A DNA stretch of 64,000 bases from Strix aluco (Eukaryota; Chordata; Aves; Strigiformes; Strigidae): the NCBI RefSeq assembly GCF_031877795.1, contig NC_133958.1, positions 2,418,001-2,482,000 of the forward strand, read 5' to 3'. A program made the position numbers and the translations under genes. The notes under the pieces were generated by a model. It did no database searches. It was not told the origin of the DNA and worked only from the letters and a program-made list of their open reading frames with translations. This document shows, one piece after another, positions 23,641-60,518 of this stretch; the stretch's first letter is position 1, and the number at the start of each line of letters is the position of its first letter.

Positions 23641-25335
23641 ATGGACATGGGGACACACGGACGTGGGGAGGCGGTGGCGTGAGGAGATATGGACATGGGG
23701 ACACGGGTGCAGTGACATGGGGACACATGGACATGGGGACACGGGGACACACGGATATGGGGATGTAGTGACACAGGGATGCAGTGACATGGGGACATGG
23801 GGACACACGGATATGGGGATGTAGTGACACAGGGATGCAGTGACACGGGGACATGGGGACACACAGATATGGGGATGCGGTGACGTGGGGACATGGGGCA
23901 CATGGACATGGGGACACACGGATATGGGGATGCAGTGACACAGGGATGCAGTGACATGGGGACATGGGGACACACGGATATGGGGATGCAGTGACACAGG
24001 GATGCAGTGACATGGGGACATGGGACACATGGACATGGGGACACATGGATATGGGGATGCAGTGATGTGGGGACATGGGTGCAGTGACATGGGACACATG
24101 GATATGGGGATGCAGTGACAGGGATGCAGTGACACGGGGAGATGGGGACACACAGATATGGGGATGCAGTGACACAGGGATGCAGTGACACGGGGACATG
24201 GGGACACACGGATATGGGGACACAGGGACACACGGATATGGGGACACACGGATATGGGGATGCAGTGACACAGGGATGCAGTGACATGGGGACATGGGAC
24301 ACATGGACATGGGGACACACGGATGTGGGGATGCAGTGACGTGGGGACACAGGGATGCAGTGACATGAGGACACATGGACATGGGGACACGGGGACACAC
24401 AGATATGGGGATGTGGTGACGTGGGGACATGGGTGCAGTGACATGGGGACATGGGACACATGGACATGGGGATGCAGTGACACAGGGATGCAGTGACACG
24501 GGGACATGGGGACACACGGATATGGGGACACATGCATATGGGGATGCAGTGGCACAGGGGCACAGGGACGCAGTGACATGGGGACATGGGGACATACAGA
24601 CACGGGGACACACGGATAGGAGGATGCAGTGACACAGGGATGCAGTGACTTGGGGACATGGGGACACATGCATATGGGGATGCGGTGACACAGGGGCACA
24701 GGGATGCAGTGACATGGGGACATGGGGACATACAGACACGGGGCACACGGATAGGAGGATGCAGTGACACAGTGACATGGGGACACATGGACATGGGGAC
24801 ACACGGATATGGGGATGCAGTGACACAGGGGCACAGGGATGCAGTGACACGGGGACATGGGGACACATGGATATGGGGATGCGGTGACATGGGGACATAT
24901 GGACATAGGGACACACGAATATGGGGATGCGGAGATGTGGGGACATGGGGACTCATGGATACAGGGACATGGGGACACATGGATATGGGGATGTAGTGAC
25001 ATGGGGACACAGGGATGCAGTGACATGGGGACATGGGGACACGTGGACATGGGGACACACGGATGTGGGGATGTAGTGACATGGGGACATGGGGACACAT
25101 GGACATGGGGACGCATGGATATGGGGATGTAGTGACATGGGGACACAGGGATGCAGTGACACAGGGACATGGGGACACATGGATATGGGGATGCAGTGAC
25201 ATGGGGACACAGGGACACACGGATATGGGGATGCAGTGACACAGGGATGCAGTGACACAGGGACATGGGGACACATGGGCATGGGGACACAGGGACAGCG
25301 TGACCCAGGTGCTCACAGACATGGACACACAGTGA
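23630..25335. repeat. 1.7-kb G-rich minisatellite between KANSL3 and FER1L5
   Basis: The whole block is built from a few short words: GGGGACATG, GGGACACAC, GGATATGGG, GATGCAGTG and ACACAGGGA. They recur in slightly different orders, with larger units of roughly 60-100 bp. Many words are 9 nt long, so reading frames stay open across long parts of the array on both strands, giving large spurious open frames of a Cys/Pro/His/Ser type. I do not regard these as genes. The array lies within 250 bp of the KANSL3 start and ends about 180 bp before the FER1L5 ATG. Confidence 0.95.
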
Positions 25336-25511
25336 CACAGGGACATGAGGTCATAGGTACCTGGGGACATGGTGGCACCCACCGAGCAGAGCCAACAGCA
25401 GTGTCCCTGCCCCATTGCCCCAACGGTGCCATTCTGGAACGTGTCCCTGCGCCATGGTGACAGCACCTCGGTGACAAATCTCCGTGGCACAGTGGCCTTG
25501 CGGACACAGCC

Positions 25512-42316
<16,805 letters not shown>

Positions 42317-42357
42317 GGGTGTCACCCCTGGGGATGTCACCCATCTGCGTCACCTCT

Positions 42358-42363
42358 AATAAA
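42358..42363 (+). terminator. FER1L5: FER1L5 poly(A) signal
   Basis: A single AATAAA lies 42 bp after the FER1L5 stop codon, implying a very short 3' UTR. Confidence 0.85.
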
Positions 42364-42587
42364 GTCACATCCAGGAACAGTCAAAGCATCATCACGCGCT
42401 CCGTGGGTTTGGAGGGATGGAACACTGATAAAAGAGCTACTGCATTTTGGGGAGCCCCAGGGCACTGTGACACGGCCCCCCGACATGCTACAGCACTCAA
42501 GGGCATCGGTTTGGGGGGGGAATGTTGCATCCAGGGGACACAGCGGTGACAAGGAGCATGGCCGTGTGACACACACACACACCAATG

Positions 42588-42593
42588 TTTATT
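42588..42593 (-). terminator. LMAN2L: LMAN2L poly(A) signal
   Basis: AATAAA on the minus strand, 1.5 kb beyond the LMAN2L stop and followed by a GT-rich stretch (TGTGTGTGTGTG), the usual downstream element. It faces the FER1L5 signal about 225 bp away. Confidence 0.75.
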
Positions 42594-42651
42594 CTAAGAC
42601 ACAAGTTACAGCTCCAGGGAGAGGCACACATGATTCAGTCCTGGTTATCAG

Positions 42652-42685
<34 letters not shown>

Positions 42686-44134
42686 CAAAACACCAGAAAA
42701 ACTCATGCCACAAGCACCGTTGGGCACTTGGGAAAAAGCTCCCACCTACCCCGGTGACAGCATCCTGCGGAAAAACCACCGGCTGTGCACGGCCCCCCCC
42801 CATCCCCAGCTACCACCAGGACCCCCACGGGGACCCGGCCGGGGTGTGAGTGTCCTGGAAAGCTGGGGGACAAGGACACAGCCCCCCAGGACAGCAGGGA
42901 GGAGGGTGCTGGCAAAGATGGGGCTGGCGGGGCGGCAAATGTGCCATTTGATGTCCCCAGAGCCACTAGGACTCCCCTGGGACAAACTGACCTAAAAAAA
43001 TCTCCCTCTCCTGGGTCCCTCTGGGGACTTTCTGCACCACCGTGAGCGATCGCCGGGGTCCCCAGGGGCGAAGGCGGCTGTGACCGGCGAGAGAAACACA
43101 GAGAAATCATTGACCCGAGCAGTCACTGAGGTAGGAATAAACCACGACTCCCTGAAAGGCGGCGAGAGCTCTGGCTCTGAGAGGTGGGGGAATCGCCCCC
43201 CCCTCACCCCACCCCAAGGCTCGGCTCCTTCTCGGGGCGGAGGGGGGGGGACCCCGGGCTGCAGCGAGCGCCGAGGGAAAAGCTGCCAGAAGCCACGACA
43301 CGACACGCAAAGAGCAGCGGCGCAGGCATGCTGGGCAACGGCGCGAGGGAGCGGGGACAGCCCCGAGAGGCAGCAGCAAATGGTTATTAAAAAGGGGGGG
43401 GGGGGAACCCAGCGTTACACCCCAAAGCGAGGAGGGGGTGAGCCCGGCAGCCAGGCAGGTTCCCAGTTCGCCACTGGGAAAAAAACCATCAGCATTTCCT
43501 GCTCCAAAACACCAAAACTGGGCGATTAACAGGGCGAGAGAGGGGCTGCACGGCGGCAGGGGAAGTCGAAGTACCAAGCAAAGGAGGTTGCTCTCCGGAG
43601 ATGGTTGGACTGGAGGATCTTCAAGGTCTTTTCCAACCGAGATAATTCTGTGAAAACAGCCTAAGGCAGGCGATGGAGTGGGATGAAGAGCTTGGAAAAT
43701 CCCTCCTGGAAATGAAATCGCTGGAGACAAGGGGTCTGCGAGGGTTCCGGCGCTGCTGCCGGGCAGGAAAGCGGCCGCTCGTTAGCACCCCGCCGGGATT
43801 TCACGGTGACTTCGGGGCTCCCCGTGTCCTCCTGCGTCGATCTCGCAGCAAAGCTCCGTCGGCAGAAACGACAAGTCCGGCCCCGCGGCGCTCAACTCCC
43901 GGTTTGTTGCGCCGCCACGCTGGGGACCCCCCCGGCTCCCAACTGGGAATGGTGGGGGGAGGTTCTGGAGGCTGGTTAAGGAACAGCAGCTCATCCCCGC
44001 TAAGGGTTTTGGGGGGACATGAGGGTCCCCGCCACGAGGGTCGGTCCATCACGCTCTGGCCAGTCTGGGACAGGTGGGAGTCGGGATGTGGCTAGCAAGG
44101 CCTAGCAACGGGCCATCCCGGGGGGGTTCCTAAG
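42594..44134 (-). other. LMAN2L: Probable LMAN2L 3' UTR
   Basis: This is the sequence between the LMAN2L stop and its presumed poly(A) signal. It contains an A-run on the plus strand of about 30 nt (42655-42684), a short CR1 fragment (43601-43652) and no open frame with family similarity. Confidence 0.6.
43601..43652 (+). repeat. Short CR1 3'-end fragment
   Basis: About 50 bp match the very 3' end of CR1: GGTTGGACTGGAGGATCTTC, then GTCTTTTCCAACC and ATTCTGTG. Confidence 0.8.
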
Positions 44135-47100
44135 TCAATAGAAGTGTTTCCTGCTCTGCTCCTGCCACTTGTTGTAGACAATGATTCCGATAACGATGGC
44201 GAAAACGATGGCAACGAGGGAGAAGAAGACGATTAAGAAGAGAGCCAGGCCGCTCATGGGCTCCAGTGGTGCCTCCACTGCGTGATTGAGGAAGAAAAAC
44301 AGCCCTTTGAGCCCCGAACGCCCCAAAAACCAGCTGAGATTTTAACCGCCCCGCACCAATGCGCCAGTGACCCCACGCACACCCCGCCAGGCTCACACCC
44401 CCCCAGGGTTTGGCTGCCCAAAGCTTTTGGGCCCAGCACACAGAATCCCAGAATCATCTGGGTTGGAAAAGCCCCTGAAGCTCCTCCAGCCCAACCATGA
44501 ACCTCACCCTGACCGTTCCCAACTCCACCAGATCCCTCAGCGCTGGCTCAACCCGACTCTTCAACCCCTCCAGGGATGGGGACTCCCCCCCTGCCCTGGG
44601 CAGCCCATTCCAACGCCCAACAACCCCTTCTGCAAAGAAATCCTTCCTAAGAGCCAGTCTGACCCTGCCCTGGCGCAGCTTGAGGCCATTCCCTCTTGGC
44701 CTGGTGCTGGTTCCTTGGCTCAAGAGACTCCTCCCCCCTCTCTGCACCCTCCTTTCAGGCAGTTGCAGAGGGCCATGAGGTCTCCCCTCAGCCTCCTCTT
44801 CTCCACACTAAACCCCCCCAGTTCCCTCAGCCGCTCCCCATCAGACCTGTGCTCCAGACCCTGCACCAGCTCCGTTGCCCTTCTCTGGACACGCTCGAGT
44901 CATTCAATGGCCTTTTTGGAGTGAGGGGCCCAAAACTGAACCCACTCATCGAGGGGCGGCCTCACCAGTGCCGAGCACAGGGGTCAGATCCCTTCCCTGT
45001 CCCTGCTGGCCACGCTAGTGCTGATACAAGCCAGGACACCACTGGCCTTCTTGGCCACCTGGGCACAATTGCAAGGGCCATGAGACCTCAGGGCACCCAA
45101 GGGGCTCATGGATGCATCTGCGACGGGATTTCCAGAGGGGAGATGTGCCCACCGAGGTTCAAACCCCCCGTGAGCTTCCAGTGGACCAGCACACCCCATT
45201 TTGGGCACTATATAAGTGGACACGCTTAGCCCAGTGGGTCGGGGTCCTCCAAGGAGGCAGCACTTCCCTGAGGGGGAGTACCCTTGGCCGCTACACCTAC
45301 ATCAAACGGAGACGGGCTGTGACACTGGCTGTGTCACACCACGAGCGAGAACAACCTTCAGTGGGAGGAACAGGGCACAGACCTCCCGATTCCAGCTGGA
45401 GCTCAGCTGGTTTGCTGGTAAGATAATGGGGTTTCTGCTCCACGAGCCCAAAAGTTCCCGCAAAATCCTGGCTCCTACTCACTTCCCGGCAGCTTCAGGT
45501 TGTCCACGACCGGTAGATAAACCTCTCTGTCCCGCTTCTCCTCCTCTGGCGTCCGCTCCACTGTCAGCTGGTAAAGCTTCAGCGAAATGATGTCGTGGTT
45601 GTCTGGAAGCAGAGCAGAAACGTGGCCTGAGGTGTCACTGATAAATACAGCTCTGGCCAGGGATGTGAGTGCCACAGGCAGCACCGCGGGATGTTATCAC
45701 TTGGGGAAAAAGGTGCTGGTTCTCCCCTCCCAAGGGGGGGGAAAAAAAAAAAAAAAACAAACAAACAAACAACACCCTCACCTCTGCAGGGCAGTGTCTG
45801 CGCCTGGCTGAGAGCTGCGCCTCGGCACAGGGCCCTCGGCCAACAGGAACCTTTAAGCTACTTAAACTGAAAAACAACAACTCAGACTGGGAGATCATCT
45901 GACCCGAAACTGCTGGGCCACCCGAAGGGAATGTGTTAGCATCGGCCTCACGTGGCCCTACTTCCTTTGCTCGTGGTGGCGGAGCTGTTAGCGGGACAAG
46001 GCGAGCGTGGAGCCTGCCAGCTCCCCGGGCTGAGATCTGAGAGAGAAAAGGAACTTTTGTTGGAGCTGACAATGGGCCCAGACACCAGCCATCAATGCTC
46101 TTTTGTAGAGGAATAACTCAAATCGGGCTTAAAACCTGTCAAAAGAGGCACAGCGAGGTAATGTCAGGACCAGCACCGGGAGAGAAGTATTACACTGAGG
46201 AAGGCGGAGAAGTTTAGCTCTTTGTAAAACCTGATTTACATCAGCCCACATCGCAGCACCATTTCCAGGCACGCCCGGCTGGTCCTTCCCTCAGTAACGG
46301 GTGGGCGATAGCTCTTGGGCTACAAAATCCAAAGCAAAATACACCCAGGCGTGTCCCAGAGAGCAGGAACAAGCACGGTGGCTCGGCTGTGACACCTGGG
46401 GCGTTGACAGCGAAGGCAGTTCTTGCCAGCGCTGCCCTCGGGGCTAATGCAGGCACCTTGGGTTGCAGCAGGAGAGTACACGGGATTTTTTTTTTTTTTC
46501 AGTGCTCCTCCTGTTTTTACTCCTCCCAAGCCGCATGTTTTGGAGACAGACCCTCCGGCTCAGCGGGTTCAGCCACTTTGCCGTTGCGAGAGGCTGGCTG
46601 AGGTCAGGCCGTGGCCCTGCCAGGAGCTCAGGGAAAGTGCTGCCTAAACAAAGCACTCCGGGCTTTGGGCTCCTCAGGAGTCGCTGCAAGCTAAAAACCA
46701 AGGCTCCTGCTCGCAGTTCGAGGGCGTTCAAAGCATAGAAAGGTCCTCACGTGCTTCTGTAAGCCCCACCAGGGATCAAGCTGCACCTCCAGACACTCAA
46801 AGCTGCGCAGGAGCTGTCGGAACCACTTGGGAAACAAAGCTGGGGACCTCGGGGCAGTACCTGACAGGTCTCCGGTGACAGAAGAAGTCCCAAAGTAGTA
46901 GCCACGGGGCAAGCGCACGCCGGGTACGTCGATGCAGTCTCTCCACTCGTGTTTCCCATCGATATCGATCAACACCTGAGAAAGAAGCAGCTCGTTAGCC
47001 CCCGCCACGGCCCCGCCGCCCGCTCCGCCCCGGCAGGCAGCGCTCACCGTCAGCCGCCTCTTCACGTAGCGGATCACCAGGAAGGTGTCGTGGTTGAGGT

Positions 47101-50100
47101 TGCGCACCATGGCCGTGCAGCCCCCCAGCTCCGTCGGCCGCCCGTCACGGTCGTGGTCGTAGGTGAGCGAGCCATTGTTCACCATGGCCGAGATGTAGGG
47201 GAAGACGCGCTGCGAGGGGGACAAGGCTGGGGGTGAGTTTCTTCTGCTCTTGATTCACGGCCCACGGCTCGGCTCTACCACCTCCAGGACCCCAAACTCC
47301 TTCACCCCCCCCAAGAATCTGCCTCAACAAGACAACAGCATGATGCCACGCCATCCCCCGGCCTTCCTCGGGCTCAGCCTCAGCTCCCAGACATCCGGGA
47401 TGGAGGACAGCCGGTTTCCATGCAATCTCTCCTGGTTCACACAGGGATTTCGAGAGCTTGGAGGAGGAAATTCCTCAACTGTGAGTCAAGGTGAAACCCA
47501 ACAGCTTGAGAACGGGTAGGTCAGCAAGAGCCAGTACCTGATTTCCTGGGCTGTACCTCCTCTTCTGAGCCTGCCAGTCCAGGGTTATCGCAAAGCAAGA
47601 AAGAGCACAGAAGCAAGATGGTCACAGACCAGAGTTTAGTATTAACCTGCAACCTGGAAACTTCCTCTCTAGAGAGCTCAGTGCATTATCAGCTTAGCAA
47701 AGGGGTTTAGGTGTCAGGTGACCAACGCCAGGACACGTGGCAAGGGAATGGTGGGTGAAAGCCACGTCAAGTGTTGCCACCTACGACATTTCTCCTCCTC
47801 CCCGCCACGCAGCAGCACAAAATCCAGTGCCCCAACGGGGGACACAACGGCCATGACAGCTCGCCAGGGACCCACAAACCAACCTGCCCCTCTTCCCTCA
47901 AGAATAAGACACTTTTTGTCCTTTAAAGGTGAGAGAAAGCAGCTGTGAACCCTCACGCCATTACAGCAACTGGCTGATCAGTATTTCTCCGTCTCTCCCC
48001 TCAGTGCTTGACCAGAAGAGGGCAGCCCCCTCCAGTTGCGCCAGGAAGCCGGACACCCACATTCCACTAATTATTTCTTTTAAATAAGACCCGTTGTGCA
48101 TCCATTTACCCCACAAAAGCAGGGCTGCCACCCCGCAAATCAACAGGATCCATCCAACACCACGTTCACCCCCAATAATGCGGCACCAGGCGGCTTGGAA
48201 AGGCTTTTAGGAGCACAAAGTCCAGCCCTGCGCCAGAGCCGGCTGCTTCGGATGTTTGAACAAAAGCTGGTAGTTACCCAACGTTTGCTCGGCAGCTCCA
48301 AGGTCAGGGCACATCCCAACTGCACCCTTTTGTCTCTCTCCCCGGGATAAAGGGGGTCCTGTGGGGTGGTGGCGCTAGCGCCAAGCTCTTGGGGTAAAAT
48401 AGCGCCTATTTTTCAGGGGAAACTGGAATTAAGAAAGAGTCCAGCTTTGTTTTTGGAGTGATGAAAGCAATTCCAGCATCAGGGTGGGAAAAGCCCGGTT
48501 TTAACTGCACTCCCTTCTCCACAGGAACAGACATCAATAAACCCCCAAACAAACAACAGATGCATCAGGAACACAAAGATCTTTAGACAAGGATCTTTCA
48601 ACGAGGCAGAGAGCGGCCACGCCGCATCCCTGAGAGCAGGGAAAGCTGACTCGCCGCCACGGAACAGCCCCGTCGTGCGGGCAGGCCTGGGCTGGCAGCT
48701 CAGGTCCCGCTCTACTCGAGCTCTACAAAGACCACGCTCTTAGTACAGCTTCACCTCAACTACTACTTGCTGGCAGCCTCCAGAAAGCACAGGAGCTCGC
48801 AACGCAGAGGTGATGTCATTGGCTGGTTTTCTCCTGCCCCAAAAAGTTTTTTCTCTGGGTAAAGCTGACCACAAAGCCACCCTGCAGCTCTTCGCATCTC
48901 TGAAGTTAGTGCTGCACTAGGAAGAAAAACCAACTACGCAGAGCACGGCGGGGAAAGGCAGCGGAGAGGAAACAGAGTGATACCCGGTCTCTGGTTTAAG
49001 AGCTCAAAAAAAAAAAAAAAGATTGCACCACGCCGATGAAGAGCTGCGTCTGCAACGAGGCGAGCCATAACCTCGGTGCTGCCTGTTTATCCCTCCTAGC
49101 TCACCTCCTGCTGCTTCTCCTCGTTTGGGTAGGTGTCCACGAACACTCCCAGGCCCAGGAAGTTATCCTTGCTTCCAAAGACGGGTCCTAGAAGGAAGGA
49201 GAGGCTGTGAATAAGGGTGGCAAGGCCAGGCAGGCGTCGCAAAGGGTTTGTTAGCCATCCCTTTTCTCTGTATCAGCTAACGAGGCAGCTTTGAGCAGTT
49301 AATTGAGTATGAAGACAGGGCAGTCAGAGGGCCAGATTAAATCCCCCACCCTTTGCTGGTCAAGGATGGAGCTTCCTCCGCAGTCTGTTTTATTGAGGAG
49401 CTGAATGCCAGCGCGGGAGGCCCCACACATCCCATTACACCACCCATCTCAACATCAGGGCAAAAAAATCCCAAAGAAACTTACCCCCGAGCCAACTCCA
49501 GCCTCCCAGGGCCCCATAATCCCCCAACCCAGGGTGCCGAGGCCCAGAGGCAGCCTCACACACAGCCATTACTCCCTCTTCGCCCGCCAGGGCAAAAGAA
49601 AAACAGCCCTAAGGCCCCAAAACACTGCAATTCCCCACTGTGATTTCCTCAACCAAGCCTACGGGCCAACACGTGTCCTCAAGAAGGTGGCACGTGGCCC
49701 CCGACACCTTCCCCTCAAGGCACGGCCTCCACCCCGGCAGTTACCGCTGGCGCTTTACCTGGCTGCATGCGATCTTTGGTGTACCAGATGGCAAAGCCGT
49801 CTCCGTTCAGGTTCTTCTTGCCTTGGCCGTGGATTTTAAAATGCACCTGCATCTCCCAGTCTCGGAGGTAACACGGCTGCAAGAAAAGGAGCAAGGATGT
49901 GAAATTCGGGTGTCCCTCATGCCAGCACCCACCACTTCCCTGCTCACGAGGGCGAGGGGCCGGCGGGGACCGACCGCTGCAGCCCATCACAACAGCCGGC
50001 AGCTCCACACGCCGCTGCTCCCCCATTTCCCTTGCCAACAGACCGTGCTGTCCTGTATTTTGGATGTGAGCAAAAATAATTAATCTCAAGGGACATCATT

Positions 50101-51754
50101 AAGCTGAGGGAATTGTTCGTTACCCAAGGCTATAAAAAAGCCAAGGAAACGATTCTGATCTCACACTATTCTGAGGTAACAGCAACTCCAGCAAAATCAA
50201 TAACTCGCACCTGGGAAAAGGAGAACAGAAAAAGCCCGAGGAGCAGCTCCCTAATTGCTGACGAGCCAATTATTTCTTGAGCTACCAACAACTGCCCTGC
50301 GCTAACGGGTACACAACACAACGAGCTTGTAACAGATTCGCTCACGCAATGTTGTGAAGCCGGCTGGTTTCGTGGGAGCTGTAAACCCAAGCAAAAAAAA
50401 AAAGCAACAAACACCTCCCTCGATATTTTATAAAAATCAAAGTTGAGCATAACAGATCGCTTTTGGTCTCGTAGGGCATTTTTCCAAACTACTGTGGAGC
50501 AAGCTGGATCCTGGAGCACAAAAATCCCAGTGATTTCAACCCAAAATTGAGATTCAAGGGGAATTATCAAGATATTAAAGGCAGCCTTGCTGTCTGCCAC
50601 GCAAAAAGCTCGTGGGGGCAGTGAAACACCTCAACAGCACTAACACACCACGTCGAGCTGCCACTCTACCGGCCCCGCTCTGAGACATGGGCATGGCAAA
50701 GGGGGCAGCAGGCACACTCCAGCCATGGCTGCCCCAAGAGAGACCCCAAGCTGGACAGCACAGACACCCCAAATTCACATGGGGGGGGGCTCAGCCCTTG
50801 CAGGAATCACCACAACAAAGGCTGGAAGCTGAAGCATGGCTGGTACCCCCAGCCCCAACCCCCCCAGCCCTCCCCTGCTCCACTCAACACCCCCAGCCAG
50901 CTTCCCATGGCCCCCCACCCCAATTCCCCCCACCATCCCCAGTCCAAACACCGTTTGCATCCATAACCCCCCACCCTGTAAACCCCTCACACCTGTCCCT
51001 CCCCACTCCCTCATTTGGCCCAGACCTGCCCAGTCACCCTAACACCACCCACCCTGCCAAGATTCACTTCCCAGCTCAAACCCCTTTCCCCAGGATCCCA
51101 GCGGCCCCTGCCAAGTCCTAACCATACACCCACCCCCCCAACCCCTTTACTCGGGACCCCCCACCACCCCGGCTCAGTCTCCAACCCCCCCCCCAACTCC
51201 CCCTCCCCCCTCCCTTGCCCGCAGCTCCCCCATACTCACCCCAAGCCCCCAAATCCCACTCCCCCTTCCTTAGCTTGGCTTGAGCTCGCTCCTCCAGCCC
51301 CCCCCCACTATCCCACCCGCACGGGTAGCGCCCCACGGCCCCGCCCCGCTCCCCCAACCCATCCCGGTGCTCCCCCCCGGTCCAGGCCCCCTCCCACCCC
51401 GGTCCCCCCGGGCTCACCACTCGGTTCCAGACGGCTCCCTGCTTGCTCTGCACGTCGGGGGTGAGGCGAATGTACTGGGTCATGACCATGGCGTTGCCCA
51501 GCAGGTCCCACAGCCCCGAGCTGGCCGAGCCCACACCTGCGGCCCACACGCACCGTCGGTACCCGGTACCGGTCACCGGACACCATCCGCCACCGCCCCC
51601 CTCCGCCGCCGCCGCCTCACTCACCCTGGTACGGTTTGGAGAGCGAGTGCTCCCGCTTGAGGTGCTCCTCCGTCTGCTCGGCCCGCGGCCCGCCCAGCCC
51701 CAGCGCCACCGCCAGCAGCGCCAGCCCTGCCCGCCACCTGCCCGTCGCCGCCAT
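44135..51754 (-). CDS. LMAN2L: LMAN2L (VIPL), L-type lectin of the early secretory pathway
   Basis: Type I membrane lectin of the VIP36 family that binds high-mannose glycoproteins in the ER and early secretory pathway. Exons in transcription order: 51625-51754, 51418-51536, 49759-49876, 49105-49187, 47048-47209, 46861-46975, 45483-45602, 44135-44277. They join in phase to 329 codons (human 348; the shorter length is in the signal-peptide region). The start [19 protein letters not shown] is a signal peptide, followed by [12 protein letters not shown] and the lectin domain (about residues 33-260) with [29 protein letters not shown] and [14 protein letters not shown] membrane segment near the C-terminus ([20 protein letters not shown]) precedes a short cytosolic tail [13 protein letters not shown]. 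The human tail as I remember it ends RKRFY; the RKR motif reported to hold VIPL in the ER reads RKH here. It is head-to-head with CNNM4 and tail-to-tail with FER1L5. Confidence 0.97.
44441..45067 (-). repeat. CR1 LINE, 3' part, in LMAN2L intron 7
   Basis: Minus orientation; same subfamily and nearly the same sequence as 1656-2152, but extending about 115 bp further towards the CR1 5' side (to GGCCACCTGGGCACA on the plus strand). It lies between exons 44135-44277 and 45483-45602, in the same direction as LMAN2L transcription. Confidence 0.95.
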
Positions 51755-52399
51755 CTTCCCTCCGCCGCCCGCGCCGCGCCCCGCCTCGCCCGCCCATTGG
51801 CTGTCACGCCCCGCCACGCTGCGCGCTGGTTAGCTAGAGAGCCTGTCTGTCAACCGAGAGGCGGGCAGTGCGCGGGATGTGATGGGTAATGTAGTTCCGG
51901 ACGCCTTAAAGAGTCCGCGGCGGCCCTCCGGCTCCCCCAGCCTGAGCCCTGCCCCGTCAGGTCCTAATGCCCCCGCACAGTCCTTGTGTCCCCTCCCCAG
52001 GTCCTAGTGCCCCCGTCCAGGTCCTAGTGTCCCCCTGCTGTTTCTGCCACCCCCGCCAAGGTCCTAGCGCCCCGTCATCCACCACTCATCCACCTTCCCT
52101 CGGGGACATCCCCCATCTAACCGACACCGCCACCCAGGTGACACCCCCGTTCCGCCCCCACCCCTCTCCGTCCCCACCCCCTCTTCCTCGCCGCCACCGC
52201 CGCCACGTCCCCTTCAGGTAACGCCGCGCTCTCACCCCCGCACCCCTTGCGGACCCCACCCTTTGAGAACCGCTCTGCCATCGCCCCTTTAAGGCGCCAG
52301 CGGAGGGGGGGGGGGCGTGGCGCGGCGCGTGACGCGCGGGGCGGGGGCGTGGCGCGGCGTCTGACGCGGCCGGGAGCGCGGCGGCCGCGAGACACCAAC
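51755..52399. promoter_or_regulatory. CpG-rich head-to-head promoter of LMAN2L and CNNM4
   Basis: The start codons are 645 bp apart on opposite strands. Near LMAN2L there is an ATTGG (CCAAT in the LMAN2L direction) at 51796-51800, about 42 bp before its ATG. At 51881-51897 the minus strand reads GAACTACATTACCCATC, close to the ACTACAATTCCC core of ZNF143 sites. Near CNNM4 the sequence is CpG-dense with repeated GGCGTGGCGCGGCG words and TGACGCG boxes, with no TATA box. The middle (51950-52200) is C-rich with repeated CCCCAGGTCCTAGTG words. Factor binding is inferred from motif. Confidence 0.7.

Positions 52400-60518
<8,119 letters not shown>

Noticed and set aside
23630-25335. Possible CRISPR array
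   Set aside because: Repeats follow one another without unique spacers, and the surrounding genes are vertebrate; it is a minisatellite.
23594-25338. Other long open frames on both strands in the same array
   Set aside because: Several frames are open at once with the same low-complexity composition, as expected for a repeat and not for a protein.
23178-25490. Open frame of 770 codons on the minus strand, rich in Cys/Pro/His/Ser
   Set aside because: Most of it is the minisatellite read in a frame kept open by 9-nt words; only its end is the real first coding exon of KANSL3.
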